This document shows positions 21,596 to 33,467 of a DNA stretch of 64,000 nt, in pieces. The stretch is from Cichorium intybus (Eukaryota > Streptophyta > Magnoliopsida > Asterales > Asteraceae). A model generated the notes under the pieces. It searched no databases, was not told the origin of the DNA, and was given only the letters and a program-made list of their open reading frames with translations. Position numbers and translations under genes: made by a program. Each line of letters starts with the position of its first letter. Positions within the stretch are counted from its first letter, which is position 1. The stretch is from the NCBI GenBank assembly GCA_023525715.1, contig JAKNSD010000072.1, positions 1,021,544-1,085,543 on the forward strand, in the 5' to 3' direction.

Positions 21596-23095
21596 TAGAT
21601 CTATAATTTTCCCATATTTCAAACCATTTTTTCTTTTTAAAATCAGAGTGTAAATTAAAAACCATGCTTAAATCTATAAATCCGTTCATTCGAGTTTACA
21701 ATTTCGTGATTAAAACCCATAGTTTCATATCCAAGACAAATAATCAAAACAGAAGAAGTATAAGGAAACAACGAGCTGATGTGATGCGATCATGTTGTAC
21801 CCTTTCCTTTTGTCACCAGAAGTACCTGAAAATATTTAATTTGAAACGGTAAGCAAAAAGCTTAGTGAGTTCCCCAAATACCATAAACACCACCACATAA
21901 CAACAAGCCAGCAACAGGACAGTCCTACCCTCGCGGGACTCGACACTGTCCTACCCTTTCAACATTTTATAGTGGGACACAGCACAGTCCTACCCTAGCA
22001 GGACACGACACCGTCCTACCCATATTAAACAACATTACCTAGACTCGGCACAGTTATACCCCTAACGGGACATGGCACCATCCTACCCAGGTCATACAAC
22101 AATTAATCCTATAATCATAAGAACACATCATACGACTAACAACATCTCAAGTAAGCTACATTAATCAGCACACGATCTCACCCCATGGGTTTCATGCAAC
22201 GTCACACATAGTATAGTGAGGAAACTCACCTGAATCCTAAGTCGTACGAATACCCACATGCTTTCTAATCAACCGGTCAACATGGACCTCTTATATCATT
22301 AATAGGTATAAATTAGTGACATAATCCAACATGAGGTCAATCCTCAAATTCTTCCAAGTCTGACCAATAGTCAAAAAGTCAACAGTCAAAGTTAACACAA
22401 AGTGTACCATTGCTACCCGGGGACCTTAGCGTCGCTACGGGACACAATCCATAAAAATACGAACCTTATGGATTAGGTCTGTAGATCTATAAAAATACGA
22501 ACCTTATGGACATGCATGTCTAATGCATGCCCACCCCAAAACCTAGGTTAATACTAGCTTAGAACAACCAACAAGGCTTGCATAGACTCATAAGGGCTTG
22601 AGCTTGCCCTCTTCCAAGGTCCAAGAGCTCCAAAACGTGCTTCAAAACCAACTTAGATAGTGGTCTTCAAACTCCAGAAACATAACCACAAGGGACTAAA
22701 ATCACCATAATCAAGCTTTCACTCCTAGACCTAGATGAAATAAGCACTAAACAGAAGGCTAAAGCACTTACAATTGCCCAAGAGCTGAAGAACAAGTTAG
22801 ACATCGGTTGAATAAGGTTCTTTGGCACCCACACTCTTCTTCTTCTTCCTCAAGAAACCTTAACAATCTAAGGAATGGAGCTAGAACACCAAGAGAATGT
22901 TACACACGAGTTAGGGTTCTTTTAGAAGTTAGAGGCTGATAAGAGAGACACCCTAGGGTTTCGAGCTCCTTAAATAGGGCTCAAAGTCTGAAACCAAGGG
23001 TTTTCCACTTGCAACGAGTTATGCCTCTAAGCATGGCCAATAGCGCCACTATTGGCCTTACTCAGCATGCAGACTTAAACCTTCCTTCGTGTCGC
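21596..23095 (-). mobile_element. Fragment of a gypsy LTR inside copia D gag
   Basis: The minus strand shows LTR-like features: a TATTTAAGG box near 22976, a splice-donor-like TCAGGTGAGT at 22233-22224 and a minisatellite beyond it. Neither a TGTAAC-type start nor a GTTACA-type end is visible, so this is an internal piece of an LTR. It is bounded by a 41-bp duplication of the copia target rather than by a 5-bp one. Confidence 0.6.
21900..22095. repeat. Minisatellite of GTCCTACCC units in the LTR fragment
   Basis: The motif GGGACxCGxCACxGTCCTACC recurs in alternating long and short spacing, about seven times in 200 bp. Confidence 0.75.
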
Positions 23096-23136
23096 TATTA
23101 AGGATTTAGATAGGAGAGTGACTAACATTAATGATT

Positions 23137-24883
23137 CAAGAATTGATGTAAATTGAAATGTGAAACTTTGGATAAAATAATGAAATATATTTTGTAATGT
23201 TTCCAAACATCTTTATGCTTACCTGACACTTTTATTTCACAACTCTTCTATATCTGATAACTTGCATAGGAAAATGTTGCCCTATCTTGAACTAAAAGAT
23301 ACAGATATAGGTAGAATTATTTATGAGTATGCATATGTTGTGTCTTCATTTTTTGTCCCAAATGTCACATATACCTATGGTATGGAGAAACTTGATAAAT
23401 ATTTGGATCCAAATCTTTTAGCTAACATTGTGGACAAAACATTGTCAAAAGATGAACAAAAGAAAATCGTTTGTGATCATAATTCTAATTACGACTCTTT
23501 ACAACACAAAACTTAAAAACTTATTTTCTCAGAGGATGAATTTGAAAAAGAAAATGATGGTGATGCTCCTAGTGATTTCAATGATATTGAACTTGATGAG
23601 GAAGTGCACTGTTCTATGTTCGGAAATGCAAATTATAAATCTTTATCTGAACATGCCTCTTCGGCTTCAACAACTTCGACTCATTCTGCTGAGTGTGCCA
23701 CCTATGTTCTTGATAGTAACCTAAATTTGAAAAGTTTTAAAAAACCAATGGTGAAAAATGTTTGCAACTTAAGGCTGTAGCGTATTTAAATGTTATTTAT
23801 AGTCCAAATCGTGCCCTTGTGAAAACTGGTTATGTAAATGAGGTTGCTAATGAATTAGAAACAATGGCATGAAAAGATATTGAAAAGTTTAATGATCATA
23901 ACATGATGCATACCTCTTACATCGACATTTATCGTATCGTCACAAAAAGAAAATCATGGGTAATCAAAGGAATAGGAAAAAAATAGAACAAAATCCTTCA
24001 ATCTTTCCTTATGAGATAAATCAAAACCTGCGACTCCTACAGCTTGACAAATCCTGTTAGTGTCAAAAGGTAAACAAATAGTCGAAACTAGTAGTCCTAA
24101 GAAGAGAAATCTTAGTAGGAAGGCTAGGTTCAGACTCAGATAAAAAGGGAAGTGTGAAACTCTAGGTCCTAACTCAAAAGACCAATTCGAAGATAAGTAA
24201 TTTCCCCCTATTCGACTTTCGAAATAGGAAGTATCTCTAAGGATACAACAACCTGGTTTCATAGTAAATTGAGAGACTCAGAATCGGAGATGGTGGGAAA
24301 GAACGATCTAGAGTGTGTATTTGAGAAATTCCTTAACTTTTCCAATTCGAAATATGAATCAAAGAAACATCACATGCATGGTCAACATAAACCAAAACAA
24401 AGACCTTATCCATATCATGGATATTTGAACTTGAGACAAAACCACTTCATTGTTAAAATACAAAACAATCCCATATTACGAAAGAAGCAATTATCTATTA
24501 ATTCGAAATCAAAACCTACTTTAAAACCCACTGTGCTAATAAGGAAGGCTTTGAAACCTAAGACCAAACCTGTTTTTAAATATAGACCAAAAGGACGTTT
24601 TGGCTCAACTTCAAAGAAAACTTCTAATGCTAATAACACTCCAGCTTTGAACATTCCTTCAAAGACTGTTTCGAGTCGAGATCATGTTCCTTATTCTTGT
24701 CCAGTTTTAATGATTACAACTTCAAAGAAAACTTCTAATGCTAATAACACTCCAGCTTTGAACATTCCTTCAAAGACTGTTTTGAGTCGAGATCATGTTC
24801 CTTATTCTTGTCCAGTTTTAATGATTACAACCAGTGTCAATAACCATGGACCCAAACAAGTTTGGGTACCTAAAACTCTTTAG
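23137..24883 (+). pseudogene. Copia D gag, C-terminal extension
   Basis: The long region between the first zinc knuckle and the protease of this copia type. Frames 23262-23516 and a shifted continuation (EDEFEKENDGD... acidic) lead into frame 24269-24883. That frame is basic, Lys/Pro/Asn-rich and ends PKQVWVPK, the phrase that precedes the protease in related elements. An in-frame 111-bp (37-codon) tandem duplication lies at 24608-24829. No coiled coil or second zinc knuckle is obvious. At least four frame breaks were seen. Confidence 0.65.
24608..24829 (+). repeat. In-frame 111-bp tandem duplication in copia D gag
   Basis: Copies 24608-24718 and 24719-24829 differ at one base (TCG to TTG, Ser to Leu) and encode 37 residues each, beginning TSKKTSNANN. 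Confidence 0.95.
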
Positions 24884-24889
24884 TTATTA

Positions 24890-25318
24890 CAAGTTCTAAG
24901 CGACAAACAATATGATAAGCAATGGTATACCAATAGCGGCTTTTCGCGTCACATGACAGGGAAGAAGGAACATCTCGGGGATTTCAGGGCGCTTTCTGGT
25001 GCTGGGAATGGAAAGTTTAGGAATAATGAAACCTCAACCATTTGAGGTTATGGTAAGATAAACAATGATAATTTTACGCTTAAACATGTAGCCTATGTCG
25101 AAGGGATGTAGCATAACTTGATAAGCATGTCACAATTACTTGTAGGTACCGGTCAAAATGTTACATTCAATGAAGATTGTACCATAATCAAAAACAAGAA
25201 AACGAAAGAAGTCTTCATCAACTCGAAGAGGAAAGGGGAATTTTATTCATTATATATGAAACCCATTGCATTATATATGAAACCCATTGCAGGACCCTTT
25301 CCTTTTGTCTTCTATTGA
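24890..25318 (+). pseudogene. Copia D protease, active site mutated
   Basis: The aspartic protease motif of copia elements, WYxDSGCSRHMTG, is read here as WYTNSGFSRHMTG. The catalytic aspartate codon at 24932-24934 is AAT (Asn), so the enzyme would be dead even without the downstream stops. The protease body continues with HVAYVEGM and NLISMSQLL (canonical NLLSVSQLC) to about 25150, then the linker with an in-frame 21-bp tandem duplication (25249-25269, 25270-25290; LYMKPIA twice). Confidence 0.8.
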
Positions 25319-26230
25319 AAGTAGCAAATGATGTTTCATGGCTTTGGCATCGAAGAGTCTCACACCTGAACTTCAAAGCAATAAATAAGTTAGTGCTTGG
25401 TGATTTGGTTTGAGTATTACCAATTCTCAAGTTTGATCACAAACATCTGTGTGCTGCGTGTGAGGTGGGAAAGCAGAGTTAGAAAGGAAACACTTGTAAG
25501 ATTGACACTTCCATCATATAACCTCTCGAATTACTGCATATTGACATTTTGGTGCATCTACGATTGAGAGTATATGTGTAAATAAGCACATACTCTTCAT
25601 CATTGATGTTCTATCAAGGTTCACTTGGGTATACTTTCTTCACGACAAATTAGAGACTGCCAAAGAGATGATCAATTTTATCAAGTATGTTGAGCTTAAA
25701 TTGAATAAACTGGTTCTTCGTATCATAAGCGACAACGAGATCAAATTCAAAAATGAGGTGTTTGACAACTATATGACATGTCGTGGGATCGAACACAACT
25801 TTTTTAGCCTTACACTCCACAACAAAATGGCGTAGTTGAAAGGCGCAACAGTTCATCGGCCGAAGCTACTCGATTAATGCTTAACTTTGTACCTACTTCT
25901 GGCCAAATGTTATCTCCACTGCTTGTTTCACTGAAATTGTTCTTACATCAATCCTCATTTTAATTTTACTCCATATGAGATATTAACGAACGAAAATCTA
26001 ATATTAAAATTTTCCATGTGTTTGGTTCTATATGCTTCATCCTTTGTCAAAGGATAATAGAAAAAAATTTCATATCAAATGTGATGAAGCAATATTCCTA
26101 GGTTATGCATAGAATGCAGTTGCTTTTTGTGTGTTGAACAAGAGGAGTTGAAGAATCGAATAAACCTTCGATGTCACTTTTAATGACAATTATGTGAAGC
26201 CTTGACTTTGACCTTCCTACAATGTGAAAT
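25319..26230 (+). pseudogene. Copia D GAG-preINT and integrase
   Basis: WLWHRRVSHLNFKAINKL near 25340-25395 is the GAG-preINT motif, followed by CAACEVGKQ. The integrase core starts near 25530 with LLHIDI (first catalytic Asp kept). The second acidic site reads ISDNEIKFKNEVF near 25720-25765, with Asp kept but the usual Gly-Thr-Glu compressed. Near 25810-25845, after a frame change, PQQNGVVERRN carries the catalytic Glu. Similarity fades through the C-terminal part (FNDNYVKP near 26185) and ends about 26230, with RT and RNase H absent. The element is truncated here. Confidence 0.8.
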
Positions 26231-27059
26231 CTTTCCTTCAACACCATATTGGACATTGTCATTGGATTCTTTCAATGACGACTTTGAAAAACTGTTTGGG
26301 GGAACATGTAACTCCACAATTGTCTGCATCTCATTTCGTTGATCTTATATTCATTTTATGCATCTTTTTCCACGTTTTTCATGTATTTTTATTGCATTTT
26401 ATAGAAATAATCCATTAATTTATCACTTTTCGAGAGAAATTTACTTTTTACCGTGCGATGTTTCTACTTGGTTAATTTTTATGGATTTCAGGGACATTTT
26501 ATTACATGGATGGACTTGGAATGATGAAAGGAAGTTATGGTTAAAATTTCGGGCGAAACAGACGCATAACAAAGGAGATACGGTGAAAACAAGTTTGGAA
26601 GCACATGTCACAAAGTTACATAGGCCGTATAATTTTGCCTTTCAATTACACATGCCGTGTAACTCCGGAAACCCAATAAAAACAGCCAACTATGAAGATT
26701 CATGCATCGGAAGGCTAATAAGTTACACGACCCGGGAAAAATTACACATCTTGTGTAAATTTCCCGAGGTAATTAGGCCCACAATCGTTGAGTTCTAAAC
26801 TTGTTGACCTTATGGCTTCCTTGGCCAACTCCCTTGTTGAAAAACATGGCCTTTTCTGCTCGCCAATAATGCAAGAACTGAAGAAGACTTGTGCTATAAA
26901 TTCCTTTTTGCACTTATCATTTGAGGGACATATATTTTTTGGTTTGAAATAATGAGTTAATAAGTCCATTTCAGGATAGTTTTCTCTCCAAAATTTCAAT
27001 ATAAATATTTCAGTTTTATTTCTAATTGTAGTTTCATTTTCTGTAAGAAGTTTTTAACC
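26231..27059. mobile_element. Gypsy-type noncoding debris with CACGGCCGTG-like words
   Basis: The 146-codon frame 26358-26798 has no recognisable domain. The DNA contains several degenerate near-palindromes like TTACACGGCCCGTGTAA (around 26610-26770), a pattern repeated at 49670-50160. I read it as part of a related gypsy LTR or leader. Confidence 0.4.
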
Positions 27060-27850
27060 AACATGTTTGGTTAAAGGTTCAAACTACACCTGACCTTGAG
27101 TCGAACATTTCTCGTTTATGCTATTGAATCTTGGGTTTAAGTTAGAGTTATTAAACTTTTTAAGAGTTTGAGTAATGTAAAGTTTTGTTCTTAATCTTAA
27201 TCATGATTTATTGTTAGAATTTTGTTGGTCACTATCTTTTTAATGGTTTATCATGTATCGTATTTGTCGTTCCAATTGTTTTGGGACACAAACATGCGTG
27301 ACACCTAATGATAGTTTTGATCAAAGACGATCAATTAGTGGCATTCTTTTGTACATATTTTACTTTCTTTATAAACTTGGCATTGCTTTTTAATCTAACA
27401 ACCCAAGTTTTTTTTAGAACCAAAACACAGTTTTTTATTTGGTTCAAAAAGGCCATTTGAATTGGGTTTAAATTTTGTGTTGTTGTTTCATTTGTAACCC
27501 ATAATTGTTTTATGAATCAAAACAAGTAACATCCATTGTATTTTTATCTAGTGAAAACTTGGTCTTGTATGTTTTCACACTATGGATCTTGCGACGAGAA
27601 ATGCACATTGTTTGGGAATACTTGTATAAAACTCTATGCTGATTTTTGACTTACGACTAAGAACGTATTCAGTTTTTAAGTTTCTAAAAGCTAGGTTTAG
27701 TTAAAGATCTTATTTTAACTAAATATCTTTTACAAGTAAAGGGGTGCTATAACTTGTTAGTATTTCTTAGTACCAACTTTGATTAAAGATATCATCATTT
27801 TCATCCAAGTGCAAATACACATCTGAAATTTGTGAAACTTGAAGTCGGGT
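27060..27850 (+). repeat. Dispersed repeat block, copy 1 (partner at 48636-49397)
   Basis: From ACATGTTTGGTTAAAG to CTTGAAGTC.GGTCTATCATT the sequence matches 48636-49397 along its whole length in the same orientation, with small indels. It is noncoding. Likely part of a gypsy LTR or leader. Confidence 0.75.
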
Positions 27851-28109
27851 CTATCATTTTTGTTCTATTGTTTTTCTATTTTCTGTCCCATTTTAAGATT
27901 CTGAAATTGTTTAGATTCTCAATATCTATGCAGCTTCTGAAATCATGTATTCTGTTCATAATTCAGTTTTGTGTAGATTATATTATGTATCATTTCTGCA
28001 TTTTGGTTCTTATTCAGTTTTTATACGTGACAACCACCCTTTTATATAAAATGTACGCTACACACAAGATTGGTTACCCCGCCTCCCTGAGGACACGAAC
28101 CTTACTTTC
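27851..28109. other. No feature recognised; junction into copia A
   Basis: The similarity shared with the right-hand block stops at 27850. A 97-codon frame with a hydrophobic start crosses into the copia sequence and looks accidental. Copia A protein similarity begins near 28110. Confidence 0.5.
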
Positions 28110-29357
28110 ACATTGCTATCCTTAATCGGAGAGCCTAAAGGAAAGTAAGGAGCTGAAGCAAGGAGAGCTGAACCTGATCATGGGAAATAGACGCATCGCG
28201 CCTGTTACAAGGATCGGGATTTACAAGCTCATGCTTGATAGTGGAATTATGATAGATTTATTAGATTGCTTTTATTCTTCTGAAATGTCTAGAAACATAA
28301 TTTCTTTTCATGCACTATTTAGACAACGATACAATTATTTATTTGATAATAATAATGTTGATATTTTGGTTTATAAAGATGGTTCTTTTATATTCAAAGT
28401 TGATCCTTGTAATGGTATGTATGAGACAGTTGTATGTGTGAATAATTTGAGTAATGTAATATTAAACATTGATTCTTCTAATGATTTAGACAAAGCATGC
28501 TTGTGGCATTGTCGCCTTGGGCACATAAACAAGAAAAGCATCGCCCAACTCCAAAGGGATGGAGTCTTGGAATCATTTGACTTACAATCAGATGATGTGT
28601 GCGAATCTTGTCTATTGGGCAAGATGACAAAATCACCCTTCTTAGGGACTTTTGAGAGAGATGAAGGACTGTTGGATATAATCCACACGGATGTGTGTGG
28701 ACCCTTCAGATCTGCCACAAGGGATGCAAATCGCTACTACCTGACATTTATTGATGGTTTCAGTAAATACGGTTATGTTTATTTGATTAAACACAAGTCG
28801 GACACTTTTGAAAAGTTCAAAGAGTTCCAACACGAAATAGAGAATTAATTGGGAAAGAAGATAAAGATACTCCACTCCAACAAAGGAGTAGAGTATCTTA
28901 GTATCAAGTTCAACGACTATCTAAAGGAATGTGGAATAGTTTCACAATTGTCTCCTCCTAGAACACCGCAGCTTAATGGTGTTGCTGAAAGGAGAAATCT
29001 AACCTTGTAGGACATGAGTCGAGCTACTCTTCCAGTAAGTTTCTAGGGATATTCCTTGGAAGCAGCTGCTCATATCCTAAACCTTGTACCAACTAAGAAG
29101 GTTTCTAAGACACCTCATGAAATGTCGAGTGGAAAGCATCATTCACTCGCGCATATCAAGGTCTGGGGTTGTGAGGTTTTCGTTCGACGTAAAACCCAAG
29201 TCAAATTTGAAGCCATAGCCAAGAAGTGTTTGTTCATTGGCAACCCACATAAGTCCTTTGGATATTTGTTTTATATACCCAGTGAAAACGTGTTGTTTGT
29301 AGCTCGAAGAGGTGTCTTTCGAGAAAGAGAGCTTATATACAAAGAGAACAGTGGGAG
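28110..29357 (+). pseudogene. Copia element A: protease end, GAG-preINT and integrase
   Basis: The reading starts inside the protease (the DTGC motif is missing, so the 5' end is truncated) with QGELNLIMGN and SSEMSRNIISFHALF. A 222-codon frame (28180-28848) runs through GAG-preINT (LWHCRLGHINKK, CESCLLGKMTKSPF) into integrase (IIHTDVCGPF, first Asp kept). After a stop, the second acidic site reads SNKGVEYLS, with Asn in place of the catalytic Asp. NGVAERRN keeps the Glu. A further frame 29056-29370 covers KVWGCEVFVRR and VLFVARRGVF. Coding ends at ENSGS, where the minus-strand copia B LTR interrupts at 29358; it resumes at 44667. Confidence 0.88.
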
Positions 29358-30060
29358 TGTTGGGATTTGATCAAAAACACAAAACTCATATGTAGTGGAA
29401 GACAAAACAGATCAAATCACATAATATATCATGAACACATTCAGGATCATATAAGTTCATAGCAGATCATAGGAACTTTAAACAAGTAGGAATGTACCTC
29501 AAGAAGTCGTTGCCTTTGAGATCTACTCAAGACCACGATTACAGGATGATCAGGATCAAAAATGTGAATCCCTCTAGTGGCTTGTACCAAGGGACAACTA
29601 GAAAACCAGGCAGATCAAGTGCAAAGATCTCTAACCTTAGAGAGGGAAGAGATTTCACAGAGGGAGGAAGGGGAGAGGGGGTTGGCGGCACTCAAGGTTT
29701 TGGAATGCCTTTGGGTGTTACCCCAAGGCCTCTATTTATTACAAGGCTCCCTACGATTTCAAACTTTGGAGCCTTTTGGCGGCCGCATCCCCTAGACTTG
29801 TTCCATTGATTATAACTTTAATCAATTACAATCCAGTCCCTTTAATTGGTTCTAAATTAATCCTAGATTAATTTACCAATTAAATTATCATTATTCTTTT
29901 AGTTACTAATTAATGTATTCTCTATAAATTAATTAACTAAATAACCTTTCCTCTATTTTGATTCTGACTATTTTTCTGGGTTCTGAGGGCAACCCAAAAG
30001 GAATCTACCTTTTATCAGAAGTGTTCTAACAAGTTGATGACCTTGGACACTGTTCCAACA
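29358..30060 (-). mobile_element. 3' LTR of copia element B
   Basis: On the minus strand it begins TGTTGGAACAGTG at 30060 and ends CAAATCCCAACA at 29358. It matches 43983-44666 closely in the same orientation (roughly 90% by eye). The adjoining polypurine tract (30061-30070) fixes it as the 3' LTR. Left flank GGGAG (29353-29357) pairs with GGAAG (44667-44671) as a 5-bp target duplication with one change. Confidence 0.92.
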
Positions 30061-30934
30061 GTCTCCCACCTGGACAAGTTGTCAACTTGAACACAATGAC
30101 AAAATCAGTAAAGTGTGTCATCTAATGCAACAGCCGAACTCTGATCAATGAAAAGAAACGACTCCTAGATAAGTGATCTTTTATTCCTCTGTTCTCAAGA
30201 TATCGATATGAACTCAGGTCATGGAAATAGTCAGATCCCGATTGTTCAAAGTTTTTTTTCACGATAGCGATTTATGATGACCTATTCAGACCATGAATCA
30301 AACACATCAATTTGGTCAGCGGTTGGCCAAGCTCTTAGTGTCAACATCAAATCATCGACGGGCCCATCGATATCGCTCCTCCTTGTCAGGCAGAAGGAAT
30401 AGATAAACTTTTACTATATAGTCTCTGTCTATTTCATCATATCATACTCGAACATACCCGTTATAACTACCTGTTACGAATAGCATTTGAGTAGACCAAA
30501 GTATGACAGAATCATAGTGCAGATCCCTCATGTGTCTCGGCTTGATGAATAAGAGATATTATCATCGTAGATTACTTTTTACTAAATCCATGAAGTAATC
30601 TCTAGGTGCGGGTTGTTCCAATACTTGAATCTCTATCAAGCACTCATGAGGCATAGTCGCAATCACCATGCTATTATGATCTCTACAGACAATCTACTAG
30701 CACACATGACAGTCTTAAATCACTACTTGCTTCCAAGAGTACGACTGATTGTGGAAGTTTGAATGTGTTACCATTCAGGAAGCGGGTTCTAAACATGCAA
30801 GAGTGAAACACAGTGATAATTGAAATGAAAATGGTGACTCACCAGTCTTTTATTAAATCTCTACTAATAAAACACCAAGTCATGTACAATTAACACTGGG
30901 CTATGTTTTGATTACTAAACTAGAAACTAAACAT
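30061..30934 (-). other. Polypurine tract and 3' noncoding region of copia B
   Basis: The minus strand reads GGTGGGAGAC next to the LTR, a polypurine tract. The rest is noncoding and related in phrases to the 3' noncoding regions of copia E and A. No open frame of note. Confidence 0.7.
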
Positions 30935-31325
30935 TTAAGACATTTCGGTAGCATCTCTAATGCCTATGGTCCTCGCATGCTCTTCATGCTTGGGCCACGA
31001 CAATGGTTTGGTGAACAGGTCAGCCGAATTATCCTCTGACGGTACTCTACCCACCATGATATCTCCGTCTTCAACTTGGTTTCGAACATAGTGGTACTTT
31101 CTGAGTATATGTATGCATCTCCCGTGGTCCTTGGGTTCTTTAGTCAAGGCGACTACACCCTCGTTATCATGGAAGTCTTCAAGGAGATCCTTGATGTTGG
31201 GAACAATGCCAAGATTACCTATGAACTTCTTCAACCATGTAGCTTCCTTTGCAGCTTCGCTTGCTACTATATACTCTGACTCACACGTTGAGTCAGCTAT
31301 CGACTTTTGCTTCGAACTTTTCTAG
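30935..31325 (-). pseudogene. Copia B RNase H, C-terminal part
   Basis: The frame 31234-30935 encodes the end of copia RNase H: KKFIGNLGIVPNI, ALTKEPKDHGRCIHI, KYHYVRNQVEDGDI and DLFTKPLSW. Upstream (31325-31235) another frame gives the STCESEYIVA-type segment around the acidic residues. The earlier part of RNase H (31326-31640) is in broken frames. Confidence 0.85.
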
Positions 31326-32470
31326 GTGACAGCTCCTTCGTTTAACATGAACACCCTGACTACGAGCAAGAGTCATCTCTGTCTATTTGGAAACTTGCGT
31401 CACTAAACCCAGTTAATCTTAGCTTGTTTCTCCCTCCATATGTCAGGCACATGTCTTTAGTCCTTCTCAAGTACTTAAGAATACCTTTGACAATTGTCTA
31501 CTGACTTTTGCCAGGATTGTCCTGCTATTTGCTCACCATGCTCAAAGCATATGAAACATCAGTTCAAGTACATATCATGGCATACATGATCGATGCTATA
31601 GCCGAAGCATACGGGATCCGACTCATCCTATCCATTTCACCATCAGTCTTGGGACATTGCTCTTTACTTAGCTTTATCCCCTGTTGAATGGACAAGAACC
31701 CTTTCTTGGAAAAATCTATCCTGAATTTGTTCTAGATTTTGTCCACATATGTACTCTGGCTAAGTGCAATCAGACATTTTGATCTATCTCTATAGATCTT
31801 TATACCAAGTATATAAGATGTATTTCCCAGATCCTTCATAGCGAAACACTTCTCAAGCCAAGCCTTTACACTCTATAAGGTTGGCATGTCGTTTCCTATA
31901 AGGAGTATTTCATCGAGATACAGTATCAGAAATACTACATTACTCCCACTAGATCTGACATATACACAGGACTCATCGTGACTTCTAGAAAATCCAAACT
32001 CTTTGACCTATTCATGGAAGCAGATGTTCCAACTGCGAGATGCTTGTTTAAGTCCATAAATGGACCTTTCAAGCTTACACACTATATTTCGATACTTGCT
32101 GTCAACAAAACCTTCTGAATGTGCCATATACACATCCTCTGTCAGTTTTCCGTTAAGGAAAGCGGTTTTGACATCCATCTGCCATGTTTCATATTCATGA
32201 AACGCAGCAATGGCAAGTAACACTCTAATAGAGTTTATCTTAGCTACTGGAGAGAAGGTCTCATCATAATCAATGCCTTGAGTCTGAGTGAAACCTTTCG
32301 CAACCAGTCTGGCCTTGAATGTGTGCATATTCCCATCCATGTCTATCTTCTTCTTGAAGATCCACTTACACCCCATGTTTTTAAGACCTGATGTTGGATC
32401 AACCAAGTTCTAAACTTGGTTGTCATACATGGACTGAATCTCCCTCTGCATGGCTTCTTTCCAGTTATTA
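31326..32470 (-). pseudogene. Copia B reverse transcriptase, active site altered
   Basis: The frame 32406-32008 holds the front of the RT: GCKWIFKKK, KARLVAKGFTQTQGIDYDE, QMDVKTAFLNGKL and SIYGLKQAS. A stop near 32008 breaks it. Further on, the active-site segment on the minus strand at about 31925-31900 reads LYLDEILL where copia elements have LYVDDILL, so one catalytic Asp is Glu. The connection region (PTLQxVKAWLExCF-like, GIKIYRD-like) is legible to about 31640. Multiple stops; inactive. Confidence 0.85.
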
Positions 32471-33289
32471 GCCTTAGGGCCTGCCCATCGCTTCCTTGTA
32501 GTTGGATGGCTCATCCTCACTAACCGGTGTTTTATCACTAATCAGTGTGTCACCTTCTGTAGTGATATGGAAACAATAAAACTTTGGAGGTAGACGCACT
32601 CTACTGGATCTGCGAAGCGATGATGGATATTTGTCAGTTTCTTCAACAGGAATCTCTTCCTCAAGTTGAGTACTATTGACAACTATAGGCTCATCATCGG
32701 CAGACTCTTGAATCTCTTCAAGATCTATCTTGCTCCCACTAGCTTCCTTGGATATGACGTTTCTCTCCAGAAACACTCCCCTTCGAGCAACAAACACTCA
32801 GTTATTGGAAGTGTAGCACGACTTATCATAGACCGAACCATGTCCAACAGCGTTCGATTTCTCCTTTCAGACACACCGTTGTGTTGTGGTGTTCTTGGAG
32901 AAAAGAACTGTGAAACTATTCAACAATCCTTAAGATGATCGTAGATATCTTGACTAAGATATTATCCCCCTCTATCGGAACGAATCATCTTAATCTTCTT
33001 GCCCAACTGATTTTCTACTTCATTTTGAAATTCTTTGAACACCTCAAAGGTTTCTGACTTAATTTAATCAGATAAACATAATCGTATCTACTGAAATCAT
33101 CAGTAAATGTTACAAAGTAGCGATCACCTTGTCTAGTGGCAGATCTGAACGGTCCACAGACATATGTGTCGATTAGTTCCAACAGATCCTTGCCTCTTTC
33201 ATAGCTTCCTATGAATGGCGATTTGGTCATCTTGCCAAGTAAGCAAGACTCGCATATATCATCCAACTTTAAGTCGAATGATTCCAAGT
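32471..33289 (-). pseudogene. Copia B integrase and GAG-preINT end
   Basis: Read right to left: LESFDLKLDD and CESCLLGKMTKSPF (end of GAG-preINT, 33287-33200), then the integrase core. The first catalytic position reads LIDTYVCGPF, where the family has LIHTDVCGPF, so the Asp has become Tyr. TFTDDFSRY follows. The middle (33010-32800) is frameshifted but shows the GGDNILVKIS-like and NGVSERRN-like regions in pieces. The last frame (32797-32474) has MFVARRGVFLER and the acidic linker to RT. The gene is cut at 33289 by copia C; gag appears only at 42268-42602. Confidence 0.85.
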
Positions 33290-33452
33290 TGACATTAAAA
33301 ATCTTATGTACCTGTCGATTGTTAATACAATTGAGTGTATTGAAGGTTAATTACTTTCTTGTTAATTGTTTCGGATTCATAGCTTGATTAAAATTCCGCA
33401 TTAATCGAGTTATTGATTGATACCTTGTTAGATCTAGGAATCGGGACTTACA
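33290..33452 (+). mobile_element. 5' LTR of copia element C, truncated
   Basis: These 163 bp match the last 163 bp of the 3' LTR (42105-42267) almost base for base and end in TTACA just before a primer site. The first two-thirds of the LTR are missing. The left border is the break into copia B. Confidence 0.9.
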
Positions 33453-33454
33453 AG

Positions 33455-33467
33455 TGGTATCTGAGCC
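33455..33467 (+). other. Primer-binding site of copia C
   Basis: TGGTATCTGAGCC, two bases after the LTR end: the tRNA-Met type with one change from the usual TGGTATCAGAGCC. Confidence 0.85.

Larger units (their letters stand above)
21555..23136 (+). repeat. 41-bp direct duplication flanking the LTR fragment
   Basis: Positions 21555-21595 and 23096-23136 match at 39 of 41 bases (starting TATTAAGGATTTAGA). Both copies read as the same point of copia gag (DLERRV.. and DLDRRV..). Confidence 0.9.

Noticed and set aside
26358..26798. 146-codon frame as a gene
   Set aside because: It lies in gypsy-type noncoding debris, has no recognisable domain and spans near-palindromic repeat words.
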